Shown here: positions 46,606 to 57,459 of the stretch, piece by piece
Numbering within the stretch: position 1 is the stretch's first letter
How the letters are laid out: each line of letters begins with the position of its first letter
Origin: Anaeramoeba flamelloides
Taxonomy: Eukaryota > Metamonada > Anaeramoebidae
NCBI GenBank assembly: GCA_027625915.1
Contig: JANTQA010000023.1
Location: forward strand, 10,664,001-10,728,000
Reading direction: 5' to 3'
Length of the DNA stretch: 64,000 nucleotides
Notes under the pieces: model-generated
Seen by the model: only the letters and a program-made list of their open reading frames with translations
The model's database searches: none
Told to the model about the DNA's origin: nothing
Program-made: the position numbers and the translations under genes

Positions 46606-46800
46606 ACAAGCAAAACTCTTCGAGTTGTCTTTCCGAAAAACAAAAGAAAAAAAAATCCGAAACACAGCAAACCTATCAAAAGAACAAGACTGTTCAAAAA
46701 AGATCGACCAAAAAGAATTGCGATCAACAAGGTGGATGATTTGTCGCCTTACCAAACAGCACTGAAGAATACTAAACGATTTGCTTCCTCAAGTTTGTAA
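46606..46800 (+). CDS. Possible terminal exon of an unrecognised Lys/Arg-rich protein
   Basis: A locally less AT-rich open stretch encodes a very basic segment: TSKTLRVVFPKNKRKKNPK, then PIKRTRLFKKDRPKRIAINK, then VDDLSPYQTALKNTKRFASS, ending SSL before TAA. No in-frame ATG exists: the nearby ATG at 46558 opens a different frame that stops at once. A pyrimidine-rich run (CCCTCTTTTCCTCTTG) followed by GGAAAAAAAG just before 46606 could be a splice acceptor, which would make this a 3' exon. No upstream exon was found. The composition fits a nucleolar or ribosome-associated tail, but no family is recognised. It may also be a decayed gene. Confidence 0.3.
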   Translation, partial: TSKTLRVVFPKNKRKKNPKHSKPIKRTRLFKKDRPKRIAINKVDDLSPYQTALKNTKRFASSSL

Positions 46801-48788
46801 TGATGAAAACCTTCTAATAAATAGATCAATTAATTGCTTGCAGACAAATCTAAAAAAAAAAAAAAGAATTTATAGGCTTGTTGAAATTAAAAGTAGAGTG
46901 ACGTTTAGTTTCCAAATCCGAAAGTGACGAAACAAAACTGATAAACTTTTCTAATTTCAATGATTTAATAATATTTTTTTCTCTTCTCTTCTCCAAATTT
47001 TTAATTATTTTGTTTTTCCTTATTTATTATTTGCCTTCTTCTTCTTTTTTTTTGTCACTTTTATTATTTGAACTAAATTCTGTTCTTTACCTTTTTTCAT
47101 AACACTGTTACATTTGAAATGAAATTTTCAATAAATACTCGTATTCTAATTTGTTATTTTTGTTTTCTTTTCAAATTTTACCTTTTTGCTCTTTTGATTT
47201 CTAAAAACCGAGACAAAATTTATCAAGGACGTTAATTTATAATTTTGAGCTATAAAATGTATTCTATGTATCCTATAGTCTGTACAGAATAGGAAATAGC
47301 AATTATTAATTTATTTTCTGGTTTGCTGAGATTTTTGTAACTTTTATTGGGATACAATCATTTCAAATGCAAGCTTCAAATGATCTTTTCATTTTCCTCT
47401 TTCGTAAAGAAATCCAAACTCCAATCTCCTTACTTTTGAAACTCTATTTCAAGAGAATAAATTAAAAGGAAGCGAAATGTTTTTCCCTTTATTGTGTAAA
47501 GAGAGTTTGTGTTCAAGTCAAATAGAAAAAAAGAAAATTTTGTTTTCATTTTCATTTGGGAAAGGAGAAAAAAATCTCTACTAAATATTGTTCTCAATTT
47601 TAATTAGAAAAGATCAGAGTTTATTTTTCAAATTAGTGGTGTAAATAACCCATATTTTTAACTTTAAACCCATTACAAAAATTTATGTCTATCAAAAAAT
47701 ATTGGCTGACTATAGAAATAAAAAAAAACAAATCAATCAGATTAGAATAACCTACAAACAAGAAACAGGGTTCTTTAAATAAATTTTATAAAAGAATTAT
47801 GAAGATATTGAAAGATTAAAATATACTTTCTTGACAAAAAATTGAGAAAAAGATCGTTTTTTGAATTTTTTTTTATTAAACACGCATTTTTATCTCAAAA
47901 ATTCTTGTAAATGATTACTAAATTTTTGAAAGACATTTATTTAATATTTAAAAACCTTTGACATTAACCCAAGATCTAACCCCAAACACCAATTTAAATC
48001 TGGGCTAAGTGTGTGTTAGCGTCTCTCTATTTTCCAATACCGAAACCTCAAGAATAAAAAACATAGATATTAATATTTGAATTATAAATGGGGACAAAAG
48101 TTTCACTTCATTTTCAATTTCATTTTTCACAAAAGAGTTTTTATATTACAACCTACTTCTTTGGGAACTCTATTTGTAAAGTTAAAATATGGTTAAGGAA
48201 GTGATTTTTTTCCCCATTTAGAATTCGTATACCAGTATGAATTAATTTTTTCTGGAAGTGTTCTAGGTTGTTAGCAGGGGTTCTAAACAGGGCTGTATTT
48301 ACTCGGTAAAATAATTTTGGAACTCAAATTAAAAAGTTAAATTGTAAATTTGTAAATAACATTATTGATTTAAAGTTTTTTTTTTTTTTTTAATTTTTGA
48401 ATTACAGTTAATTTTATGATTTATAGATATTTAAATTTTATTAATTCTAATAAATAAAGAAGAGATAATTTTTTTAAATGTTTTTATGAAATATAAAAAA
48501 AAAATATTTAGGGAAATTACCATATTTTCAATTTTGAATGATGTTTTATTGATGAGAATTGGTAGGTTTCCTTACGTTTTGTAGATGTTTTTGTAAGAAA
48601 TAAACCAATAGATGTTTTTTAAAGCATTAAAGGTTTTATTATTTTTTTTTACAAAATTGACCTAAAAAAGAAAAATAAAATAAATTTTTATTTAAAAAAA
48701 AAAAAAGAATTCACAAAATTTATATTATGGGTCAATAATTCAAGTGAAGAAATAATAAATTTCATTAAAGAAGGAAAAATTTTCTTAA

Positions 48789-49594
48789 TACAGTCAGTTC
48801 CACTTTTAAGGCACAAACTTTCAACAAAATTTAAGGCACAAAAAAAATCGAAAAAAAATAAAATCTATTGTTTTGAAATCAACAAAATAAGAGGATCACA
48901 TTTCCAAATAAATTTATTGAAATCAAATAGGAAAAAAAATCCAAGCTAAAGCAATTTTTGACAGTTCATTTCTTCTTTGTCTTCTAATATTGATCCAATC
49001 CAAACAAATGGATTACCTTCATTTCTTGCTAATGTACCTATTTAATATTTTTTCTCAAAAATTTCATTTAGAAAAAGTTTTTCAAATTCTTTTTTCAAAT
49101 ATTTTTATCAAAAAATACCCAAACGGGGAATACTTTGAAAATATTAAAGTAATAAGATTTGAATTCTTGAAATCAAAAGAAAGTTAGAAAAATGTTCTGA
49201 AAAAAATCACAATAATGTGAAATAAAACTATGCAAATAAATTATTACATCAAAGTTATAAGTACCAAAAAATTAAATCGATTCCCTACTGTTAGACTTTT
49301 TTTTAAAATTGTGTTACAGTAGTCAAATACAAACATTTTTTTCCACTTTTGGGTGAATAAATGGTATGTGAACAATAGATAGAATTGATTTTTAAAATCA
49401 TTGCCACTTTTAAGACATAAACTTTGAAGGTAAATTTAACTTGGGAAAAAAATATCAAATTAAGGTAGATTTTTTGGAATTTTTTTATACACAAATCAAA
49501 TTACTAGAATCTGAAATTTACTCCTTAATTTGAGATTTTTTTTTGTGCATTAATTTTCTTAAAAATTTTGTGACATAAAAGTAGAACTAACTGC
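48789..49594. repeat. Family C element (Tc1/mariner-type), expanded or nested copy
   Basis: Left TACAGTCAGTTCCACTTTTAAGG, right complementary through TAAAAGTAGAACTAACTGCA. At 806 bp it is four times the copy at 53404-53604. A second internal pair (about 49283 and 49398, CCACTTTTAAGACATAAACT) suggests one copy within another. Confidence 0.6.
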
Positions 49595-49744
49595 ACTTTA
49601 TTTTCATTTTCCTTTCTTTATAGTGTTTATTTCAAAAATCGAGTATAATTTATGTTTTCAATTATTTAGATGATTTTTTTTGATTTTGAAATATTATTTA
49701 ATGTTGATTAACAAGTAATCTGAAATTATAGGGGCAATTTGGAA

Positions 49745-50100
49745 TTAAAACACATTAGAAATTTTTTCATATTTTTTGATCAAATAACAAACATTTGTAA
49801 CAATATAATTGTCCAGGATCATTAACTTCAAATCTTCACCATGAATGAGTATTTGATTTAGCACTATAATGTGTATTTTTTGAAATCCATATGATCCAGG
49901 AAAAGTATCTACGAAAACAATAATATCAATACTGATTCCAACCAAAATATAAAAGCACACAATGTTTCCCACAATTCCTTTTTGTCATTTTATCTTGCAA
50001 ATCAAAGTAAGTTTTCAGATTTATTTTCTGAAAGCGATTAGTTTCGCTCTTTATGTCCGTCCTGTAAACTCTGTTTAAAGTCTGAATAATAACCTAAACC
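49745..50100 (-). pseudogene. DDE-transposase-like fragment (Harbinger/DDE_4-like), decayed
   Basis: The minus-strand open frame 49972-49745 contains IIVFVDTFPGSYG, then LNQILIHGEDLKLMILDNYI, then NVCYLIKKYEKI. The spacing resembles the DDE_4/Harbinger core (FVD-x-PGS...D...ILGD-x-GY...YL), but the acidic residue after PGS is missing. Weak coding traces extend to about 50100 in other frames. A plain DNA-transposon relic is the best guess. It might be the source of one of the Harbinger-like short elements nearby. Confidence 0.35.
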
Positions 50101-50610
50101 GTCATCAAGAGGATCAATAATTTTACATCATTAACCAAAATTTTTCCTGATTTTTAAACTTGTTCTTTGATTAACTTCATAACAATAAAACAAAACAATT
50201 TTTGTCAACACTCACTTTTCAGTTTGTTTAGGTTGTTTTATGATGGAAAATAAATCGATTTTGTTTCTAAATCATTCAAATATAATCCATTTTCTTTTCA
50301 AAGAACTTCCATTCCATTTAGTAACATCCTTTGTTGTTTTTTCCTTGTCTGAAACAAAAACAGTGATGGTGTTTAAGGATTATAAGAAGAGAACTATTGG
50401 TGTTAAAATACTGTTAAATTGTAATTTCTGTTTGGAAATTTTTAATTGATTTTCCTTTTTGAAATTATTATGTTCAAGCGTTGAATTAAGCATTTTAGGA
50501 ATTCAAGTGCTAAGAAACTCTGTAAAATTAATTGTTCTTCAATATATTCTTTGTCCAGGACTGTTTGATAAGTAACAGTTCAAAGATTTATAAAAATAGA
50601 TATTTAGAGT

Positions 50611-51096
50611 AGTGAAAAAAATACCGGACATGAAAAAAATCCCGGACAAGATTTTTAATTGTGAATATTAGTAAAATTATTGTGTAATTTCATTTATTTA
50701 CAATCAAATTCCTTTTTTTAAGAATCGAACTTTTTCAATTATAACTCCCCCACTTATTAGAATGATGATTGATGAAATCACACTTGTTCAAAAACACCAT
50801 TCAATCAATCAAAAAACAAGAATAAAAATTATCATTTTCCAAACTCTAGTAAACCTCTATAAAACTGGATTGTTTTTCAAAAAAAGTTGATCAACATTAG
50901 CTATCAAACAATTACTCGAGTATTCTAGAGACACCTTACTTTGATGAACTTTAGGTAGGTTTATTACTAATCTCATAATAAAATTGGTTATTTATAATAA
51001 GGATTTCATTGAAATTATACAAAAATTTTACTAATACTCACAATTAAAAATCTTGTCCGGGATTTTTTTCATGTCCGGTATTTTTTTCCCAACTAT
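50611..51096. repeat. Family B inverted-repeat element (MITE), copy 1
   Basis: About 486 bp with long termini: left AGTGAAAAAAATACCGGACA and ATCCCGGACAAGATTTTTAA, right arm reverse complementary over roughly 65 bp including CTTGTCCGGGAT and ATGTCCGGTATTT. The palindromic word pair CCGGACAT/ATGTCCGG stands out against AT-rich DNA. It ends 200 bp upstream of the eL31 start codon. Confidence 0.8.
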
Positions 51097-51296
51097 AACT
51101 CAAAATTTTTTGAAATTTATTAGTATTTATTAATATAAAAGAAATTAAGCAGACTTATTTTGATGAAATAGTCTTAAAGATTGTTCTTCTATAAAAAATA
51201 GCCGATCAAATGAAAAATTCTTTAATCTCTGTCTTTCTTTTCCTTAAAATAAGAAATCCTTTCGGGAATTTATTTTTTTATAATTTCTCCTTCAAA

Positions 51297-51911
51297 ATGT
51301 CACAAAAAGCAAAAAACTGGAAAGACAAAAAGCCAAAAGCTGAAATTGTAACAAGAGAATATACAATTCACTTACACAAATTATTACACAACGTGTAAAT
51401 ATCGACTTTTATTTTTTTTTTTTTGTTTAGATTTTTATTACAATGACTCAATGATAAACAAAAACTTTTTATAAAATTAATGATCTTATTTAGTTCTTAC
51501 AAACGAAGAGCACCAAAAGCCATTAAAGTAATTAAACATTTCACTAACCGAGAAATGGGTACCAAAGATGTTAGAGTAGATCCTGAAGTTAACAAAGTAA
51601 TTTTTTTTTTTTTTTTTTTTTTGCTTTTAATTATTTATTGTTTTTTTTTTTTTCTTTTTTATTTCTTTTTTTTTTTTTTGTCACATTTTTCTTTTGTTAA
51701 TTTTTTTTTTTTTTTTTTTAAACATCAAAAAATATTTAATTGGTTGTAGTTTATTTGGTCAAAGGGTATTAAAAACGTACCATTCAGAATCAGAGTAAGA
51801 TTAGAAAGGCAAATCAATGAAGACGAAGAAGCCAAGGAAAGATTATACACACGCGTAACTTATGTACCAACAAAAAACTTTAAAGGACTTACAACCAAAG
51901 TCATCAACTAA
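51297..51911 (+). CDS. RPL31: 60S ribosomal protein L31 (eL31)
   Basis: Large-subunit protein near the peptide exit tunnel. Exons 51297-51394, 51494-51596 and 51750-51911 join in phases 2 and 0 to 120 residues, the normal family length (about 120-125). Signatures in order: [18 protein letters not shown] (16-33), [16 protein letters not shown] (34-49), [14 protein letters not shown] (54-67), [19 protein letters not shown] (69-87), NEDEEA (90-95), [18 protein letters not shown] (99-116). The in-frame ATG at 51210 lies upstream; 51297 is chosen because MSQKAK matches the family start. The first donor is GTAAAT, giving HNV|SYKRR as in relatives. The introns are short (99 and 153 bp), in contrast to the kilobase introns of other genes here. 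The second is largely poly-T. Confidence 0.96.
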
Positions 51912-52423
51912 GTTGTTGAAGGGATAACTAAAACAAAAATTAGCAAGGGATCGGAAATTTCATTTTAAAGCAAACAAACAAATAAAAAAAAAAACAAAAA
52001 AAAAAAATTTTTTTTTAAAAATAAATTGTAATTCGGGCTCAATGCAACAAGCTTTGATTACAAACTTTTTCAAATAAATTGCTCAATAGATTATTTCCAA
52101 TCTCTAACTTTTTCATTACTGTTTTTTTCGAACTAGTAGATTTTCATTTTATTACAAGCCGAAAAAGGGAAACCCATTCTTCACAGAAGGTTGAAATTTT
52201 TTTTTTAAATTGGCTTGTACTCTCTTTCGTTTGATCTACCTAATTATTATTTGATAATTTTTTGGCAAATTGAAATACTTGCATTTGAAATATCAATGGG
52301 ACAAAAGTTTCACTTCAGTTTCCTTTTTTTCTTTTTCAACCAAGAAACCTTTCATAAGAAATCAATTGGAATTGGTGTGATCAATATTTATTTGCTTGGC
52401 TCTTTTTTATGAATATATTTTTA

Positions 52424-52956
52424 TAAACCCCGTTCCAAAAATTTGGACACACCCAAAATCAAAAATAGGCAAAATAAAACCCAATTTATTGTATTTTTCC
52501 AAACCTAATATAAAACAACATTTAAGTTACCCAGTATTAATGTTTTAATAAGTAATCATTTTAACCCAAATAAAAGAAAAAAATATAAAACTCAAAAATA
52601 AAATCAGGTTATGTCCAAAATAATGAAACGAGCTGAACAAAAAATGTATTGGTAAATTTGTTGAAATTTCACCAATAATTGTTGATCCATCAAATGCTAA
52701 GATACCCTCGACCAATTGTATGTGATTTTCCAATTTAACAAACTCAACACTAACCTTCTATCAACCATTGAAAAAAAAATTCGAGATCTAACGAAACAGA
52801 TTACGTAACTGCAAAAAAGGAAATGAAAACAAAACAAAAAAGACAAAAAATGAAATTGTTCGTAAAATCAAAATTCTTTCCAATTTGAATTTAAAGTTCA
52901 GTAATGATGTTCTTTCCACGGTTTAAACTGTGTCCAAATTTTTGGAATCTAGTTTA
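52424..52956. repeat. Family D element (Tc1/mariner-type MITE), copy 1
   Basis: 533 bp. Left TAAACCCCGTTCCAAAAATT then TGGACACA; right GTGTCCAAATTTTTGG then AATCTAGTTTA. TTCCAAAAATTTGGACAC termini with TA ends are typical of mariner/Tc1 relatives. No intact transposase. Confidence 0.8.
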
Positions 52957-53403
52957 GATATATAATTGTACTGAAATAAGAAACCCTAAATGAATGATTG
53001 TTCAGGATTGGAAAAAATGGAAATCAAGTAAAATTTTAAACCATTTATATTCCAAATACGTGTACAATTTTTGATTTTTTTTATTGGCAAACAACAGGGT
53101 TCATAATCTTTTGGTGTTTCTTTTTGTAAAGCAATCAAGGAGTTTTTTATTGAAACAAGTTATTCGTTTACCAATAAAAAAAAATAAAAAGAATTCAACC
53201 TGTTAATTCATTCAATAATCACTTTAAATCTGAAATCAGACAAGTAATAAATAGTTTATGCATGAAAATAGTTTAAATTATCTGAGACTTGGGCAAAATT
53301 TAGAGTTTTTATTCCGAAAAGAAATGAGGAAAATAAGTGGTCGATTTCTAAGGTTCTTTGCACCAAACATTTCACTTTTTTTTTGGCCATTATCAAAAGA
53401 AGG

Positions 53404-53604
53404 TACAGTCAGTTCCACTTTTAAGGCACAAACTTTCAACGTAATTTAAGGCAGAAAAAACTCTCAAATTAAGGCACAAAATTTGTAACTATTTTTTTTT
53501 ACAATTTATTTTACTAGAATCTGAATTTTGTGCCTTAATTTGAGATTTTAATTGTGCCTTAAATTTTGATGAAAGTTTGCGCCTTAAAAGTGAAACTGAC
53601 TGTA
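53404..53604. repeat. Family C element (Tc1/mariner-type MITE), compact copy
   Basis: 201 bp with TA at both ends. Left TACAGTCAGTTCCACTTTTA then AGGCACAAACTTTCAAC; the right arm is the reverse complement with about three differences in the first 37 bases. Confidence 0.88.
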
Positions 53605-53644
53605 ATAAAAGAACTAATTAGTAATAATATTGATCGATAACACC

Positions 53645-53720
53645 ATTAATTAAGGTTTATAATCCCAGAAATTTTAAAAAAAAGATTATATTGTATCAGG
53701 TGTAGCTACTTCACTAAGCT
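53645..53720 (+). repeat. Repeat N, left fragment
   Basis: TTAAGGTTTATAATCCCAGAAATTTTAAAAA and the following ATTATATTG/GGTGTAG words match the start of N at 29240. The matching right fragment is at 55980-56105, so one copy may have been split. Confidence 0.4.
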
Positions 53721-53935
53721 AAATGTCAAAAATCAGTGGCAGATTTTTCATCAGAAAAAAAATTGTCTTAATTGTTTTTTTTTTTTAGAATAATAATGTT
53801 TTTTAATAAAGTGTTTAGAGATAACATGAATATAGATTAATAAATAAAAATACAGTGTTATCATTTTATTTTTTGAAAGACAAATGAAAAAATGGAAAAA
53901 ATAATAATAAAAAAGTTTGCGCCTAATTTTGAAAT

Positions 53936-54799
53936 TTGGCTTAGTATATATGCTTATGTTGTAAAAAAATAGAATTTTTACAATTTTTCAGATAAATAAA
54001 GAGTTTCATATAATTAAATAAAAATGAGTAATTTTAATGTAGTGAAAAAACACCACACAAGATTTTTAAATGTGAATATTTGGAAAATTGGTGTAATTTC
54101 TTTTATTTAAAATTAAATATTTTTTTTTAATAATCAAACCTTTAAAATTATAACTCACTCGGTTATTATATGATGATTAATGATATTAAACTTGTTCAAA
54201 ACATCATCCAATCAATCAAAAAACAATTAAAAAAAAATATTTTCCAAACTCTAATAAACCTCTCAAAAACTCTAATTATATGTCAAAAGAAGTTGATCTA
54301 CTTAAGCTATCAAACCATAATTTGAGTATAATAGAGACACCATACTTTAATGAACTTTAGGTCGGTTTATTACAAGGCTCATAAAAAAATTGGTTATTTA
54401 TAAAAAGGATTTGATTGAAAATAAAAGAAATTGTACCTCAATTTTTCTAATATTCACAATTAAAAATCTTGCCAGGTGTGATTTTTATGTCAGGTGTTTT
54501 TTTCACTAATATAAATATAAGATCTGATTATTTTAATAGGCTCAAAAAAAAAAGAGAATCAAAAAATCATTGGATAAATATTAAATTTTTAATTTTTTAA
54601 AAAAAAAAATAATTTTTCAATCAAAGTATTGGTATTTACCAAATGATTGTATATTGAAAACCCCCTCGAGCTAAAAAATCAAAACACTGCTTTTCATATA
54701 CTATTAACAGAATTTTGGGTAATTGCATGGAACTCTTAATTTATCCCTAAAATTGTCAAAACATTATTTTTTAAAACATACTATATTTATACTTGTGTT
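53936..54799. repeat. Family A element, copy 3, interrupted by a B element
   Basis: Left TATGCTTATGTTGTAAAAAAAT, right ending TATTTATACTTGTG. Interior AGATAAATAAAGAGTTTCAT resumes after the insert as AAGATCTGATTATTTTAATA, as in A copies 1 and 2. Size without the insert is about 397 bp. Confidence 0.75.
54041..54506. repeat. Family B element, copy 2, nested in an A element
   Basis: Left AGTGAAAAAACACCACACAA, right GGTGTTTTTTTCAC, both next to TA. The interior matches the copy at 50611 (AATTATAACTC, CAATCAATCAAAAAACAA, AAACCTCTxxAAAACT, TGAACTTTAGGTxGGTTTAT). Its ends have lost the CCGGACAT words. Confidence 0.75.
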
Positions 54800-55410
54800 G
54801 CTAAACTCTTTTTCAGTCATAGGGGGGCAGTTTTATCGAAGAAATAGAACACGTTCTATGAGTTTAATTCAATATTCTTCACAACCTAAAATTTTAAATT
54901 TTTAGATCAGAATCAAATTTTGTAAATTTTTTTTTTTTGTATTTTGCTTTTTGCCTTTTTTTTTTTTTTTTTCTTTTTTTCTTTTTTATTATTTTTTTCA
55001 AAATTAAATTTGAAAATAAAAATTTTTGAAAATCCTTATTGACATTAAGAAAAGTTTAGCTTTGTATGTTCTTTTAAAATTCATAAATTTACAAGTAAAA
55101 AATCTTATTGCCAACAATTATAATTTCTTAAGGAAATTGAGAATTTTGCACGAGACGTTCCAATGAATGACCCCCAAAAAATTTTTGAAAAATTTTTTTT
55201 TTTTGAAATTTAGGGTTTGTTCTGGGTTTTCTTTTATGATTATTGACTCTTATATGAAGTTTTATTATTTCTCATGTTTCTAAACAATCTAAGTTTGACT
55301 GGTTCTCAAAAATAAAGTGACTTTTTATTTTTTGGCTGTCCCCTTTGAGTGAAATGGAATTTATTATGGTGTTTATCTGATCGATATTCGACTTGGCTGA
55401 ATTTTAATTG

Positions 55411-55954
55411 TAAACCCCATTCCAAAAATTTGGACACACCCAAAATCAAAAATTGGAAAAAAAAAAAAAAACAATTTATTATATTATTCCAAACTTAATA
55501 TAAAAACATATTTAAGTTACCCAGTATTAATTTTTTTAGAATTAATCATTTTCATCCAAATATAAGAAAAAAAATATAAAACTCAAAAAATAAAAACCTA
55601 TGTGTTCAAAATAATGAAACGAGCTGAACAAAAAAAATATTGGTAAATGTGTGAAATTTCACAAACAATTGTTGATCATTGAAATGATAAGATCCCATAG
55701 ACCAACTATAGGTGATTTTTCAATTTCGTAAATGCAATACTAATCTTCTATCAACCATCGAAAAAAATTTCCAGATCTAACCAAACAGATTACCTAACTG
55801 CAAAAAAGGAAATGAAAGCAAAACAAAAAATACAAAAAAATAAAAATCATTTATAAAATCAAAATTATTTCCAATTTGAGTCAAAGATGTAAAGTGTGGT
55901 ATTGTTATTCTTTCAACTGTTTAAACTGTGCCAAAATTTTTGGAATTTAGTTTA
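55411..55954. repeat. Family D element (Tc1/mariner-type MITE), copy 2
   Basis: 544 bp with TAAACCCCATTCCAAAAATT at left and TTTTTGGAATTTAGTTTA at right. The interior is colinear with the copy at 52424. Confidence 0.8.
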
Positions 55955-55979
55955 GTTCAAAAAAGGTAATTTTTTTAAA

Positions 55980-56105
55980 TTTTTTTTTTCTTTTTTTTCT
56001 GAAATCCGAATTGAAGAATCGAAGACTGATAAGTTGGTATGCGTTTAATAATGATTTTTGTGTTGTCAATTGAAAATTTCATTGTATTTTTACTCAATTA
56101 AACTA
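55980..56105 (+). repeat. Repeat N, right fragment
   Basis: TCTGAAATCCGAATTGAAGA through CTCAATTAAACTAAA matches the right half of N at 29395-29510. Confidence 0.4.
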
Positions 56106-56205
56106 AAAAAAACAAGAAAATAAAAAAAATAAAATTTCACAAATAAAAAAGATTTTATATAAAAAAAAATAGCATATTATTATCCAATTAATACCAAAAT
56201 GATGT

Positions 56206-57459
56206 TTAATGAATAAGCGAAGAAATAAGTTTTTGAGGGTTTTTAACCGCGGGAAAATCTCCAAACAAATTGTCTTTAAATGATTGCTGTACGCCAAGAA
56301 AATTCTTATTAATTTCATATTGATCATTTTCAATTTGTTTCCCTGTAATATTTAAGCTATCTAAGAAGACGCCGATCGAATTTAGTGATTGGCTTTGGAT
56401 TTCTTGGAGTTTATTTAAATTTTGATCAATAAAATCAGATTCCAAAGTGTCTTTGGCTTCTTCGATTGCAGAGTTAAAAATATCAAATACCAAATTTGAA
56501 AATTGATTATCTTTTGGAAGAGTCTTGTTTAGATTTTTCCTTTCTTTTTGTTGTATTTTTTTGATTAACTGAAACACTTGTTCTTCATTTTCTAAAGAAT
56601 CAAATGAATTTTCAGATCTGTTTTTTTTAAATTGTTGGGTGTTATTATTATTAGTAAAAACATGATTATCATTATATTTGCTCTGGCTGGTGCTGCTGTT
56701 TTTAATTTTGTTCTTGTTCTTGTTGTTTTTCTTTTTCTTATTGTTATGAAAATTATTATTGTTTGTCGGATTCACATTACGATTATTTTTGTCATAATTG
56801 AGGAATTTAGATTTTGGAAGAATTGAAAAAGAATCAATTGAAGAGTCATTTGAAGAATTCATCATCAGTGGTTCACTTTCTGAATCAATAACAACCTCAA
56901 AACATGAATCGCTTTCAAAATTTTGTTCTTCCTCAAAATTCTCTTGATAAATTTCAAACCCTGAATCATTGGTGTATGGGTTCAGATTATCATTACGAAA
57001 ATTTTGTTTTTGTTTTTGTTTTTGGTTTTGTTTTTGTTTTTGTTTTTGTTTTTGGTTTTGGTTTTGGTTTTGTTTTTGTTTTTGGTTTTGGTTTTGGTTT
57101 TGTTTTTGTTTTTGTTCAGTCTGTTTTTTGTATGAAATTGGATTGTTTTGTAAAGCTTCAGTTCTGAATGAATTTTGATTCTTCTTGTTAAATTTAACAT
57201 TTTTGAAATTCTCTTTTTTTGATGTTTTTTTGTTTTTTGGTTTGAGGAAATCATCATCGTTTTCAAGAAAATCTTGACTGATAGGGGTTTCAATTTCATT
57301 TGAAAGGCGTTTTCTTTTAAACATAAAACCTTCAATATTCCTGAGTGTGATTGATTTTCTACGATCAATTTTTCGATTATTCCTTTTTCTTATCGAATTT
57401 GTATCAAGCAAGATCGTCTGTTTTTTTTTTTTGTTTAGTTTTTTAAATTGAAAAGTCAT
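56206..57459 (-). CDS. Unrecognised Gln/Asn/Lys-rich protein with helical C-terminus
   Basis: An intronless 417-residue frame; no family recognised. Residues 1-55 are strongly basic (KKLNKKKKQ, RKRNNRKIDRRK, FKRKR), as in nuclear proteins. Residues about 115-152 are an alternating Gln/Lys/Asn tract encoded by a hexanucleotide-like repeat. Residues 160-215 are acidic (ENFEEEQNFESDS, VVIDSESEP). A second Asn/Lys-rich tract lies at about 225-275. Residues about 285-400 look ordered and helical (VFQLIKKIQQKERKNLNK, VFDIFNSAIEEAKDTLESDF, QNLNKLQEIQSQSLNSIGVF). A DNA- or chromatin-associated role is a guess from composition only. The ordered C-terminal 120 residues are the part to search with. The continuous frame through the low-complexity tracts argues for a real gene. 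Confidence 0.72.
   Translation of the reverse strand: MTFQFKKLNKKKKQTILLDTNSIRKRNNRKIDRRKSITLRNIEGFMFKRKRLSNEIETPISQDFLENDDDFLKPKNKKTSKKENFKNVKFNKKNQNSFRTEALQNNPISYKKQTEQKQKQNQNQNQKQKQNQNQNQKQKQKQKQNQKQKQKQNFRNDNLNPYTNDSGFEIYQENFEEEQNFESDSCFEVVIDSESEPLMMNSSNDSSIDSFSILPKSKFLNYDKNNRNVNPTNNNNFHNNKKKKNNKNKNKIKNSSTSQSKYNDNHVFTNNNNTQQFKKNRSENSFDSLENEEQVFQLIKKIQQKERKNLNKTLPKDNQFSNLVFDIFNSAIEEAKDTLESDFIDQNLNKLQEIQSQSLNSIGVFLDSLNITGKQIENDQYEINKNFLGVQQSFKDNLFGDFPAVKNPQKLISSLIH
57000..57117. repeat. TTTTTG/GGTTTT coding repeat
   Basis: Tandem TTTTTG and GGTTTT units on the plus strand; on the minus strand they encode the Gln/Lys/Asn tract. Length is likely variable between individuals. Confidence 0.85.

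Larger units (their letters stand above)
38242..51296. other. Long repeat-rich region between the propeller gene and eL31
   Basis: About 13 kb. The only possible coding piece is 46606-46800. It holds G, H, F, C and B elements, a LINE fragment and a transposase-like fragment, listed separately. 38242-41200, 46800-48780 and the gaps between elements show nothing I can name. Confidence 0.6.

Noticed and set aside
50240-50449. 69-codon plus-strand frame
   Set aside because: No motif; lies near a minus-strand transposase-like relic and may be its antisense.
56904-57368. Phe/Val- and Lys/Thr-rich frames across the Q/N/K tract
   Set aside because: Other frames of the same hexanucleotide-like repeat.
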